Both the position numbers and the translations under genes were made by a program. A stretch of 64,000 bases of DNA from Neoscytalidium dimidiatum (lineage: Eukaryota > Ascomycota > Dothideomycetes > Botryosphaeriales > Botryosphaeriaceae). Below are positions 35,746 to 46,645 of this stretch, in pieces. Position 1 is the first letter of the stretch. Each line of letters opens with the position of its first letter. The stretch is from contig CM074698.1 of NCBI GenBank assembly GCA_037367355.1, positions 1,550,001-1,614,000 of the forward strand. Direction: 5' to 3'. The notes beneath the pieces are model-generated. The model searched no databases. It saw only the letters and a list, made by a program, of their open reading frames with translations, and was not told the DNA's origin.

Positions 35746-37205
35746 ATGACTTCCATCAAGCCAGCTCCGAAGCCCACAAACAGGCTCGGCCATCCACGAA
35801 TCCTCTCCCCCTGTGCGGGTATCAGGGTTTCTCCACTGTGTCTCGGAGCAATGAATTTCGGAGATTCTTGGTGAGTCCTGCCACTGGAAAAGAAGCATTG
35901 ATGATGATGGACATCGTTAAACAGTTATTAGGAAGGTTGTAACTGCAGCTGAAGAAGCTGGTCAAGTCAAGTGCTGATTGATCATCGATGCAGACTATGC
36001 TTGGTGAGTGCAGCAAAGAAACGGCCTTCGAGATGCTGGATTTCTTCGTGGAAAATGGCGGTAACTTCGTCGATACGGCAAACGTCTACCAAGAGCAGGA
36101 AAGCGAGCAGTGGCTGGGTGAATGGATGGAGTTGCGCGAAAACAGGGACGACATGGTCATCGCTACCAAGTACACCCAGTTCTACAAGACCGATGCCAAA
36201 ATCAGGTACAATTACCAGGGAAACCATCGGAAGAGCATGTACCACTCCCTCGAGAACAGTCTCAAAAACCTTCGGACGAACTACGTGGACATTGTGAGTA
36301 AATCATTAGGTGACACTTCTGGACAAGGCGTTCACGGACCACAGTTTTACGTCCACTGGTGGGATTTCTCGACCGCTATTGAAGAAGTCATGCAGTCGCT
36401 GCATCACCTGGTGCAATCCGGAAAGATATTTTACCTCGGCGCTAGTGACTTGCCTGCTTGGGTGGTCAGTTCTGCAAACAGATGTGCTTCCTCGAACGTA
36501 CCAAGAACAGTAAGGAAAGCAATGTTGACAATTGACGTTTAGATGCCCGCGATCATGGGCTGACCCCCTTTTGTGTCTACCAAGGCAAATGGAGCGCCGC
36601 CGACCGAGATTTCGAGCGTGAAATCCTTCCAATGGCTCGGTACGAGGGCATGGCACTTGCGCCTTTCGGCGTTCTCGGACAGGGAAAGTTCAAGCAGGAG
36701 GCTGCCGGAGGTCAGGCACCAGCGGCCACCAAAGGAGACGCTCGTAAGCTGTTTGTTCAAAATGACAAGTACAAACAGGTGTTCAATGTGCTTGACAAGA
36801 TCGCCGCAGCAAGGAGCACGCTTCCGACGGGCGTTGTAAGTTATCTCGCAACCCCTGCTCCCTCATCTTTACTTGACTCATGCGAATAGAAAGGCTCTTG
36901 CATATGTCATGAATAAGGCCCCTTATGTCTTTCCTATTGTCGGTGGCCGCAAGATCGAGCATCTCAGAGCCAACATCGATGCACTGGATATCGCGCTCAC
37001 CGAAGCAGAGATCGACGAGATTGAGGCTGCTGCACCTTTTGAGCATGGCTTCCCGTTGGATCTCATGTTCGGCTTCCACGGCGCTCAGAAATACAACTCC
37101 AGCATGACCGCCAAGGACGTTGTTCTTCTAAAGTGCGCTTCCCATTTGGAAGAGCCAGAACCGGTGAAGGTGCGACCGTGCAGTCGGAACTACTTCCTGA
37201 AGTAG
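35746..37205 (+). CDS. Aryl-alcohol dehydrogenase-type aldo-keto reductase, one base short
   Basis: AKR of the AAD/norsolorinic-acid-reductase (AflF/NorA-like) group; reduces aldehydes or ketones with NADPH, often in secondary metabolism or aromatic degradation. Segments: 35746-35870, 35994-36293, 36345-36483, 36543-36835, 36894-37205. The first encodes [10 protein letters not shown] and [16 protein letters not shown]; later ones give [10 protein letters not shown] (Asp, Tyr), VIATKYTQF (Lys), [10 protein letters not shown] (His), [14 protein letters not shown] across the third intron, and [12 protein letters not shown] across the fourth. The sum is 1169 nt, one less than a multiple of three, the mismatch sitting at the first intron: a phase-2 donor meets a phase-0 acceptor. 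One additional G at 35869-35871 would restore the frame. Otherwise translation would have to start at 35988 or 35997, losing the first strand and cofactor region. Expected full length is about 389 aa. Confidence 0.75.
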
Positions 37206-37671
37206 ATGCTGACAATTTTCCACAGCCGGTTCGAGAGCGTAATACTTGAGAAGGGTGTGTTCTTTTATTGCCCGTACTGCTATTATCCCAGCCGGCGCTT
37301 TGCCAGGGTAGATCTTCGTTGAACGCGCTGTGTGCAGCAGTAAAATATAACTGATCCATGGCGTTCACTTCAATACTGTACTCACGAGCGCATTCAAGGA
37401 CAGCTGAAACGGTGTGCCAGACGCTCCTTAGCGTAATTTTCGTTTTATCCGTGTAAAGAGGCAATGTCGATGGTCTCCATCATCAGGCTGAATTCACTCC
37501 TTTTACTCCTCATCAGCATACAATGCAATCCTTCAATAATAATTGCATGATGATCAAGACTTGTTCTGAAGACCATCATATGCAAGCCTTTTGTCATTTT
37601 TCCACGGACGAATGTAACTATACTTCACGAATGAAGAACATCACTCAATTTTGGGTTCGTAGTGCAACATA
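37206..37671. other. Convergent intergenic spacer
   Basis: 3' flanks of the aldo-keto reductase (+) and epoxide hydrolase (-). No coding signal. Confidence 0.5.
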
Positions 37672-39285
37672 TCATTTCTTCCACGCCTTCGCCACAAAAT
37701 CCTCCACATCAGCCCAGAGCAATTCCGGAGCTTCTAGTGCCGCAAAATGGCCACCCTTCACGGAAAGTCAGTTCTAAGTTGTCCATAACAACGGTTGCTG
37801 TCTGTATGCATACCTTCTCGTGCTCGTAGAAATGCGTCACACTCGGGTCGTTTTTGATTTCCACCTTGGGAGCGGCCAAAATCTCGTTCGGGAACCACGA
37901 AACGGCCTTGGGTTTGCCAGTGACGGGGGATTCACGATTTCCATCTGGGGACAGAAGCTGCAGCACAGGGTTTATGGCGTTGTTAGCTTCTAAGCGAAAA
38001 GTGGCATATTTTGCAAAGTGAAAGGATTGCTTTACCTCTCGGTAGGCCCAAAGCGAAGTTGGGTAAGTCCCCGTGAACCAATAAATAGAAATATTGGTCA
38101 ATATTGTGTCCAGAGAGGGTGTAGTCGCTGGGTCAGCCCAATCGATCATCTTCTCTCCGATCCTACGATGAAAAGGCGTCAGCGGACGGCAGATGCACGG
38201 AAGATTTAGGAAGAGCGGTGAGCCTACCAAGAAAGCACGGCTAGCGGACTGCTACCGAGTGCAAGACCAGCTGTGCTCGGTTTCGTTGCATGGAGCATGG
38301 CATAAGCCATCCCGGCCGCTCGGAACTGCTGTCCTCGTTCCAGACTCTTTTTCTCCTGCGGATCGGTAACCTCGTCGATGTTGGACTGGCCGCGAGGCCA
38401 GTACAAATTGACGTGAACAGCTGTTTTGAGCAGTTGTTCATTTAGCAACTTCGCAGATTTCGAAGCCTTGACGGAGCGTGTCTCGACCTACCTTTCACGG
38501 TGTCGTAACCCGCAATCAGGGCCTCGGAAATGGCACTGCCAATGTCACCGCCTTGACTGATGTAGCCACGCTCTCCAAAGCCGAGTCCGACCATCAGCTT
38601 GTTGAAGATGCGACTATTGTCGGCCACTTGAAAGTTCTTGCTGAAAGGCGGAGGCGAGGAGAAACCAAAACCAATCAGCGATGGGACGATAAGGTGGTAA
38701 GGAAGCTTTTCAGGAGAAGAGGCATATTTCTCTCGCTGGCTGAGCAGTATCGGTATATATTCGATGATCGAGCCTGTTTGGGGATTATAATGTGCACGTG
38801 GATCTACAACCTTCGGGCGACCAACCTGGCCAACCGTGCGGAAGGATGATGGGGATTGCATCTTTGTTCGGTGAGAACAGTGCAGCAAAGTGAACACTGT
38901 ATTTCTCTCCATCGTCGTCCTCCACGTCGAACTTGAATTGTGGGATGGTGTTCAGCCTCTCTTCTTCCTTTCGCCTGTACAAGGATATTCCAGTCAGCGC
39001 TCGGCCGACGTACACACACGCGTGATCAGGCGTCATGCAGAGATTGTGAGATTACCAGTCATATTTGTTCTGCCAGTAATCGACAGCCTGGACAAGCCAA
39101 TCTCTTGGAGTGCCGAATCTGCGGCCATTGCTGCTGTTCTCATAATTGGGGCGTGCGATGGGCAGGATGTTCAGGATAGTCTTCAGATTCTGGATATCCT
39201 CATCAGGTATGGAGATTTTGAATTGGGACAGAGCGCCGTCAGGAGAGACGGGGAACGGAGGAGTGGCGAAAAGCGGGGGCGACAT
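37672..39285 (-). CDS. Epoxide hydrolase (EHN domain plus alpha/beta-hydrolase)
   Basis: Hydrates epoxides to vicinal diols; microsomal/juvenile-hormone-type family. Six exons on the minus strand: 39285-39056, 38974-38826, 38773-38492, 38420-38228, 38162-37814 and 37755-37672; 1287 nt, 428 aa, all junctions in frame. N-terminal EHN domain: PDGALSQFKISIPDEDIQNL, then WLVQAVDYWQNKYDW. Alpha/beta-hydrolase parts: oxyanion motif HGWPG split by an intron, IVPSLIGFGFSSPP, nucleophile region SQGGDIGSAISEAL (catalytic Asp), cap tyrosine region ISIYWFTGTYPTS, and the catalytic His in GGHFAALEAPE. The start at 39285 is the first Met in the EHN frame; an upstream ATG at 39343 is out of frame. All catalytic residues seem present, so it is probably active, unlike its neighbours. 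A transposon begins 359 bp upstream of the start codon. Confidence 0.88.
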
Positions 39286-39641
39286 TGTGCAGAAGTCTGG
39301 AGATGATGCGAGAGGAGGCGGCGTGCGGAGCTTGCAGGAGCCATGGTGCGGTTTTATAGCTTGCTCGGCTGCCTGCTTCTCGGAAGCGTTTCGTCCGCTG
39401 CCAAGGACCAGGTATCACGCAGGAGCTCGCGGAGTGGGCTAGACGAGTGCTGGTGTCTGCGTTGGGTCTGGGCGACGCAGCAGCGTGGAGAACCTGGTAT
39501 CCGCACGCAGGGGTGGTGGGGTCCATGAACTGTCTTGACTGCTTCACACATTCTCTCGTACGAAGCTGAACGTTCCGAGCCGAACACGATCGCGATAAGC
39601 TTTTCTTTCACATTGACCAGTACCCGGAACATCGGACAGCA
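39286..39641. promoter_or_regulatory. Epoxide hydrolase upstream region, bounded by a transposon
   Basis: The promoter of the minus-strand epoxide hydrolase is limited to about 356 bp before the TA target site of the TIR element. Frames here are not convincing; no factor site is claimed. Confidence 0.4.
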
Positions 39642-39643
39642 TA

Positions 39644-39679
39644 CTGTGGTCGGAGGGGTATCTTTTGTCCGCCCCACTC
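39644..39679. repeat. Left terminal inverted repeat of the DNA transposon
   Basis: 36 bp, exact reverse complement of 47505-47540. TA dinucleotide directly outside. Confidence 0.9.
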
Positions 39680-40500
39680 GGAAGTGGGCCAGGGGATCCA
39701 CACCGTAATTTGTACTGTAATCTCTGCTAACGTTTCTTCGTATTTCGCTATCTACCACTTTGTGTAACCGCTATCTGCTAAGATTACGTCTATATAGCGC
39801 TGCCTTATAGTATTAAGTAGCCACTATAGATACTCCTCTAGCAACGTATTCTACGCTTTATTTACTACCTTCCTTAGCTTCGCTTGCGTCTATTTATACA
39901 TTAGTTCGTAGTTCTTATCTATCTAGTTCTTTATCTAGTTCTAAACCGCCTTAATTAGGTTTAGATCTAGTAAATAACCGGGCTAGTTAATAACTCTTAT
40001 TCCTTATATTACTAGGTCTACTTTTATATCTACTACTACGTATTCTAGAGTACTATCCTATATAAGAGAAAGATACGGATTTTATAGAATATAGCTATAA
40101 ATAACCGGTATAATATACTAGCAATAGAACTTCTTATTAATAGTCCTCTATTCCTTCTTCTAAAATACGCTAGGACCCTTTATTCTACTATTAAAGCAGC
40201 CCTAAAATATCTACCTAGATAGCCTACGAACCTTATTAATTATATAAGTCTAGTTAAACTCTTCTTCTTACCTTTAGATAACCTACTACTAGCGATATCT
40301 ATAGCCGGTTATCTATATTTTATCCGTCTATAAAATAAGAGACTACTAGTTAATTATCTAATCTAGATAGTTATAGGCGAATTCTAAGTATTCTATAATA
40401 TTCTTCTCGCTAAGAGGAGGCTTATAGCGAGTAACGTATTACTAAAAACTACGTACCTCTAGCGCGTTCTAAATAGCGTCTTCGCCTACGTAAAAATAAG

Positions 40501-40885
40501 TGTTACGGCACAGTCGCCCAGAAAGGCGGATAACGAAACCCTACGACTACTCACCGCCCACGTGACCAACTCGGGGCCTAACTCGGCAGAATACCTACCG
40601 ACACTGATGCACCAGACCACCGCACACTCGCTCAGCAAAGCTCGGACCACCGATCAGTACTGATCAGTGGGTTAACATTACAGATCACTACTGATCGTAC
40701 CGATCACTCCATGTATATAGACCACACTCATTTATCGTAGTTAGGACCCTCGTGGTCAACTTGTCAATTGATTCCTACCCTACTATTGTACGAACCTCCC
40801 CTGCCTACCACTGTATTGGCCCCTAGAAAGCCCAAGCTGCCTGACGACGCGCCTCGACTCCCCCAGAAAGAGTCCCGGCGTAACA
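40501..40885 (+). repeat. 5' LTR
   Basis: 385 bp, TGTTAC..GTAACA. It contains a palindromic-looking GATCAGTACTGATC and a TATATAG at about 40,714-40,720 as a candidate TATA element. By eye the sequence is identical to 46646-47030. Confidence 0.95.
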
Positions 40886-40940
40886 CTTTGACCACCTTTC
40901 TTAGGCACCGGAGGTAACCCCACCCTGAAAACTACTAACC

Positions 40941-42051
40941 ATGACATCCTGGACCGAAATCAGGAACAACCTTCCGACGGAGGAGGAACAGCTTCAGTCA
41001 ATCCGTCCCTTGATCCCTGGAAACCCAGCTCTTAACATGAGGCTGCTCATTTCGGAAGCATATTCCTCGGGCATAGCCTCCTTGAGTCGAGCAATCAACG
41101 GACCCAGAGTACCAGAGAACGCCAGTGAGGACTGCGGCCAAGTCCTTCTGGAGTACTTCATTCGAGGACAAGCCTTTACTGTCAACCGTACTATGCGGCC
41201 CTCCACCCCAGCCACCCCGCGACATCAGAATCGACCCCACAACAACACAAACTAAAGATCAAGACCCCTGACACCTACGATGGGGATCGGCGTAAGCTCA
41301 ACGACTTCCTGGCCCAACTAGAGAATTACTTCGAATTCTACAAAGCATCATTCAAGGACGATGAGGAAAGGGTCCGCTTTGCAGGAACCTACCTCCGAGG
41401 TAACGCAGCACGGTGGTTCGAACCTATCGAAAGGATTTCCGCTCGGCCATCCCACGTACGGAAACCAGTAGCCTGTTCGCCAACTACAATCGCTTCGCCG
41501 ACGCAATCAGACAAGCCTTTGGTAGCAAGAACGAGGAGCAGGAGGCCGCCCTTCGAATTCAGGACCTCCGACAAACCCGATCAGTCTCGGAATATGTCAC
41601 GGAATTCCGCATGCTCGCCTCCTACCTCAATTGGAACGACCAATCCCTCAAATACATCTTCTACAAGGGCCTAAAGCACAATGTGAAGGCCGAATTCGCC
41701 CGCACCGGATTACCCAAGGACCTTAGCGAGACCATCGACACGGCCATCCGAGTCGACCAACAACTGTTCAATTTCAGACAAGAGACAGGCCAAACCCGAT
41801 ACTCGGCCAACACCGCGCAACCTCGAAACAACCTACCCCGGGGACCCATGGACTTAGATGCCAACCAACGACGAAAACCTCGGCTGGCGCCGGAGGAAGA
41901 ACAGCGACGGCGTGAAAGGGTCTTTGCTTCCACTGTGGAAAGCACGGACATATCAGCAGAAACTGCCCAGACAAACGAACCAGCAACCAGCGAACCAACG
42001 ACAAGAAAACCACCTCGGCTACTGAAGGACGACCGGAGACCCCAACCATGA
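40941..42051 (+). pseudogene. Retrotransposon gag, frameshifted
   Basis: Gag-like protein spread over three frames. It starts at ATG 40941 (MTSWTEIRNNLPTEEEQL) about 55 bp after the 5' LTR. The capsid-type segment KTPDTYDGDRRKLNDFLAQL then LRGNAARWFEP continues in a shifted frame after about 41,210, and a further shift at about 41,430 leads into NYNRFADAIRQAFG and TEFRMLASYLNWND, typical of the retrotransposon gag domain of Ty3/Gypsy elements. A CCHC zinc knuckle, CFHCGKHGHISRNC, lies at 41925-41966 in yet another frame, after a short A/G run. The order and motifs are complete, so the breaks look recent or technical. Confidence 0.8.
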
Positions 42052-42199
42052 CACCATCCACTGGTCCACTTGTAGCATCGAAGCCTGCCCCATTCACCAG
42101 GAAGCTAAGAACATCAGCGGGTACCACCCAAAAACTAGAAACGCCTACTGAACTGGGGCTACAGCAGGCGAGGCCCCCCCACAGGACCATAGCAGCATC

Positions 42200-42640
42200 G
42201 ACCGGAAAACCACAGGACACCCACCAGAAAGCAAAGGAGACTCCGCAGAATACGGGAACCACTGGGTTGTCGTGACAAAAATCAATGGACGCCGAGCGCT
42301 CACCCTCATCGACTCCGCATCACAAGGGAACTACGTCTCAAACCGATTTGCAGAAAAAGCCAACCTAAAACCCAGAGAAAAGGACCAACCATATCAGCTG
42401 AGAACTGTTGATGGATCCCCCAGCTCCTTTGGAGATGGAAAGGTAATCATCGAAACCCCGAAACTGACCCTCGAATACAAAAACCACAGGAACGTATCTG
42501 TCTAGACGTTACCAAGATCCCCAAGTATGATGTCATTCTCGGCATCCCTTGGCAGAAGAAATGGAAAATACAATACGATTGGGACAATGGAGGAATTACC
42601 CTCAAGTCCAGAGAACGAAACCAAGAACCAGAATGGAAAC
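42200..42640 (+). pseudogene. Retrotransposon aspartic protease region
   Basis: The frame from about 42,254 to 42,505 reads INGRRALTLIDSASQGNYVS, a retropepsin-like active-site loop (DSA rather than the usual DSG/DTG), then AEKANLKPREK and the TVDGSP flap-like segment. After one indel at about 42,500 the following LDVTKIPKYDVILGIPW, the conserved ILG-PW end of gypsy proteases, continues in another frame. Active-site Asp present. Not coding-competent as a single frame. Confidence 0.7.
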
Positions 42641-42839
42641 CACGCACCATAGCCGAACCGATTACCCACGTAAGCCTAATTTGAAAGCTGCGCTGGAAAG
42701 GACCCGAAAGAAGGGGCAAGCAATTGGAATGATGTGGTATCGCCCCACCACTACAAACAAAGAAAGAACCCGACAGATTAGTGCCACCAGACGAGAAAAA
42801 CCAGACTACCCGACACCCGTGGAGGGATGACCCCACCAG

Positions 42840-44616
42840 GATACACGAACAGTACCTGATGGCGTTCCCAGGAATACCACCGGTTCAAGGAAATTTTCAG
42901 AGAAAAGATCGAAGACGCACTACCGGAACACAGACCATGGGACCACGAGATCAACTTGAAACCAGGCACTGAACCCCGATTTGGACCCCTATCCAATGTC
43001 GGAAAAGGAGTTACAAGCAATGAGGGAACACTTGGACTTACTACTGAAGAAGGGATACATCCGACCCTCTCAATCCTCAGCAGGATTCCCCGTCCTCTTC
43101 GTACCAAAGCCCGGAGGCAAGTTACGCCTCTGTGTGGATTACCGATCCCTGAACGACATTACCATCAAAGACCGCTACCCTCTACCCCGCATCGATGAAC
43201 TAAGGGATCGCCTCTCCGGGGCACGATTCTTCACCAAGTTAGACCTGCGGGATGGGTACCACCTTATCCGAATCAAGGAAGGACATGAATGGAAAACCGC
43301 ATTCAGAACTCGATACGGTTTGTACGAGTACTTGGTAATGCCTTTCGGACTTACCAACGCCCCTGCCACATTCCAAGCCCTTGTCAACCACGTCCTACGA
43401 GAATATCTGGACCGATTCTGCACAGCCTACCTCGACGACATCCTGATCTACTCAGAAACCCTTGAAGAACACAAGGAACATGTATCCAAAGTCCTCCAGA
43501 AACTACTCGAATACAACTCTCCGTCAAACCAGAAAAATGTACCTTCCATGCCCAAAGGGTAGAATTCCTAGGCTTTATCATCGAACCAGGAAAAATAGTC
43601 ATGGACCCAAAAAAGGTGGAAGACATCCTGAAGTGGCCAGAACCAAGGAACGTCAAAGAAGTACAAGTTTTAGGGTTTGCCAACTTCTACCGACGATTCA
43701 TCAAACGATACTCGCATGTAGCCGAACCCTAATCCGACTCACCCGAAAAATACCCTTTCACCTGGGAAGCACCCCAACAAGAGGCGTTTGATCAACTCAA
43801 AGGGCCTTCGTAGAAGCGCCGGTACTCCTCATGTTCGATCCTGACAAGCCACTCTACCTCGAAACTGACGCATCCGACTATGCCATTGGCGCTACCCTCA
43901 GCCAGCCAGACGACGAGGGAAGATTACACCCTATCGCGTATTACTCTCGCAAAATGTCACCCGCCGAGCTCAATTACGAGATACACGACAAAGAACTGCT
44001 TGCGATCGTCACAGCGTTCAAGGAATGGCGACACTACCTTGAGGGAGCTAACTACGAAATCACGGTATACTCGGATCACAAGAACCTGGGATACTTCACA
44101 ACCACCAAGGTGTTAAACAGAAGACAAGTACGATGGGCAGAACAACTCGCCCCCTTCTACTTCAAGATCCACTACCGCAAGGGAAGTGAAAACGGCAAGG
44201 CCGACGCACTTAGCCGCAGAGCCGACCACGTGGAAGGAAAGCCAGAACTATCACCAGCAGTACTACGACAAAATGACGACGGCACGTTAGGCCCCAACCG
44301 CCCCCGAATCATTGAAGAATCCGACGCACCCTGGGAAGAACGAATACTGGCACCCATCATAAGGCTAGGGAGCCCCATCGACGACGACGAACCTCCACGA
44401 AACCCAACACCAGAGCAGGAGCCGGAGGACGAAGAGGAACCGCAGGACGAGGAACCCATACCAACACTTGAAGAAACCACGGAAGAGGCAGTAAACGAGG
44501 AAGAAGATGACACCGCCACTTGGGGACAAATCATCCAAGGAAAATATAACAATGATCCGCTATCCCAAGAACTGCTTCAACGAATAGGCACCCCGAACAT
44601 GACGACCCCGACCTAG
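42840..44616 (+). pseudogene. Retrotransposon reverse transcriptase and RNase H
   Basis: [22 protein letters not shown], the [20 protein letters not shown] block, [26 protein letters not shown] and the catalytic YLDDILIYS motif, all open from 42,981 to 43,562. One upstream shift separates the YHRFKEIFREKIEDALPEH segment (about 42,860-42,970). Between 43,500 and 43,830 several one-base losses, in runs of C or A, break the connection domain. RNase H, open from 43,831 to 44,616: [18 protein letters not shown] with the first catalytic Asp, then [13 protein letters not shown] with the Glu, and VYSDHKNL with the second Asp. An acidic Glu/Asp/Pro-rich linker follows towards the integrase. Confidence 0.88.
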
Positions 44617-44619
44617 TCC

Positions 44620-46368
44620 AAGACCATAGAGGCAACATACTATTCCGCGGAAAATCTACGTACCCACACCTCTGCGCAAACGGCTGACAAAGGAATACCA
44701 CGAGTCCGCAGTTCACGGACACCCAGGAATGACAAGAACCTTGGAACGGCTTGTAAGACACTCTACTTTCCCGAATGAGGAAAGTAGTAGAGAAAGTCAT
44801 CCAGGAATGTGACGAATGCGCAAAAACAAGGTGGCACGACATGCACCATACGGACAACTACAGCTCATCACAACACCAACCAAACCCTGGGAATCGGTCA
44901 CAATGGATTTTATCACCGACCTGCCAAATTCAGTAGACCCTGTGACTAAAGCGCGACACAACGCCATCCTGGTTGTCGACCGTTTGACAAAATGGGCAAA
45001 CTTCATCCCTTGCAACAAAAAATCGGAGCAGAAGGCTGCGCCTACCTCTTCCTCAGATATGTCTTCGCCCACCACGGGATGCCCAAGGAACTAATCACGG
45101 ACCGAGACCCACGATTCAGAGCTAAGTTCTGGCAAACCTTGGTCCACAAGTTAGGAACTAAACACAAGATGTCAACAACGGCACACCCGCAAACCGATGG
45201 ACAAACGGAACGAACCAACCAAACGCTAGAACAGTACCTAAGATTCTACCTGAATTACAGGCAAAACAACTGGGTCGAACTCCTACCATTAGCCCAATAC
45301 GCGTACAACAGCACATCAACGGAAGCCACACAAACCACGCCCTTCTACGCCAACTACGGATTCGACCCTACTGCCTTCGGAGAATCCCAGATCTGCGAAG
45401 TACTCGCCCAAAAAGCTATGCTCAGAGCAGACCAGCTACGTGAACTACACCAGGAACTGGCCCGAGACATCAAATTCACCGCATACCGAATGGCCATGTA
45501 CCATGACAGACGGCGCCAGGCGTCGCCGCCCCCTGAAGGAGGGGATAAAGTCTGGCTCCTCAGAAAAAACATCAAAACAACACGATCGAACGACAAATTG
45601 GACCACAAGAAAATCGGACCCTACCAAATTGAGAAAAAACTTTCACCTGTTTCCTTTAAACTCAGATTGCCAGAACAAGTGGGTATACACCCAGTTTTCC
45701 ACATCTCTTTACTTGAACCCGCACACAGCAACGCCGAACCTGACCCAGAACTTGAAATACACCCCGATGACGCCGACAAAGAATGGGACGTAGAGAAAAT
45801 CTTGGATGGAGACTGGATCGACGGTCAATTTAAGTACCTCATCAAATGGGAAGGAGCGGATTCCGCCGGGAACCCGTGGGAACCCTCATGGGAACCAATC
45901 TCTTACCTTAACTGCGAGGAACTCATCCATGAATACCACCGACGAAACCCTGACCGCCCAAACCCAGAGCATCCTCCCACGACGCAAACCCCGGAGGAGG
46001 CGTCAAGGACACCTGAAACTGGTCCACCGGTGCCTCTCGAGGAACCAGCCCGTCGGAACCCGCCACGTCACCACCGCCTGAACCAGATAACAAGGACCCC
46101 TGAGCCGCCCGCGCCTCCTGCGCCTCCTCAGCCTCAATGGCCGCCAACTCCCGCTCAAACAACTCCTGACTCCGGGAATCCAGGAAGGAAAGTGTCCGCA
46201 ACAGGCGGATCACCTTGGACCGAGAAGTGGCGGTACGACGAACCAAACGTTGAGCCTCCTCTTGCAACCGCTGAATCTCGGCCTCATCCCTTTCGATCTC
46301 GCGCTGGGTCTGCTCAATCTGAGCCCGCACCCGGTCCCGTTGTTGATCCACACGACGAAACTCAATAG
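44620..46368 (+). pseudogene. Retrotransposon integrase with C-terminal chromodomain
   Basis: The zinc-binding N-terminal part (44,640-44,830) is in two frames. The catalytic core begins WESVTMDFITDLPNS (first Asp) around 44,890, shifts frame near 45,000, then continues open to 46,368: ELITDRDPRFRAKFWQTL (second Asp), AHPQTDGQTERTNQTLEQYL (catalytic Glu), a GPYQIEKKL GPY/F-type segment, and a chromodomain KEWDVEKILDGDWIDGQFKY then LIKWEGADSAGNPWEP (about 45,780-45,885). The Pro/Thr-rich sense reading after about 45,965 has no motif and overlaps the antisense frame described separately. Chromodomains of this class bind methylated H3K9 and direct insertion to heterochromatin. Confidence 0.88.
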
Positions 46369-46551
46369 GGGAAGCCATGTCAGAAGGAAAGGAACAAAGG
46401 TGGCCTCGCTTGGCACACTCGTAACACCTCTTGGAATCCGGCGACACAAGACAACGACGAGGTCTCTCCACACAAAGGAACAACGTCTGGGAGCGTCAGT
46501 ACCGTTACGAAGGATACGGGCGAGCGCGCGTCGACGAGCGGAACTGGACAT
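45923..46551 (-). pseudogene. Antisense Zn2Cys6-like coiled-coil ORF within the retrotransposon (one-base shift)
   Basis: Minus-strand reading frame inside the chromovirus, between the chromodomain and the 3' LTR. ATG at 46551 (MSSSARRRALARILRNG), stop at 45923. Frame 1 runs to about 46,478, where a GG (CC on the coding strand) lies; one additional base there joins it to a 186-codon frame. Across the join the cysteines are spaced C-X2-C-X6-C-X8-C-X2-C-X6-C, which falls within the Gal4-type Zn2Cys6 consensus. After it comes a long charged helix (about residues 50-130: VRAQIEQTQREIERDEAE and onwards), then a Gly/Pro-rich tail. Total would be 209 aa; 629 nt are present, one short of 630. Either a genuine accessory gene of the element or a captured host-type domain; function unknown. 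Confidence 0.6.
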
Positions 46552-46645
46552 GACGGCAGAGAAATAATCTCAAGGGAACTAAGGAGGGAGCTCAACTACC
46601 TTTATACTCGACCTTCGGGCCGAAGGTTGCCTAGAGGGGGGATAG

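Noticed and set aside
40660..40700. Short GATCAGTACTGATC palindrome considered as a CRISPR-like or separate repeat
   Set aside because: It is part of the LTR and occurs once per LTR; no array structure anywhere in the window.
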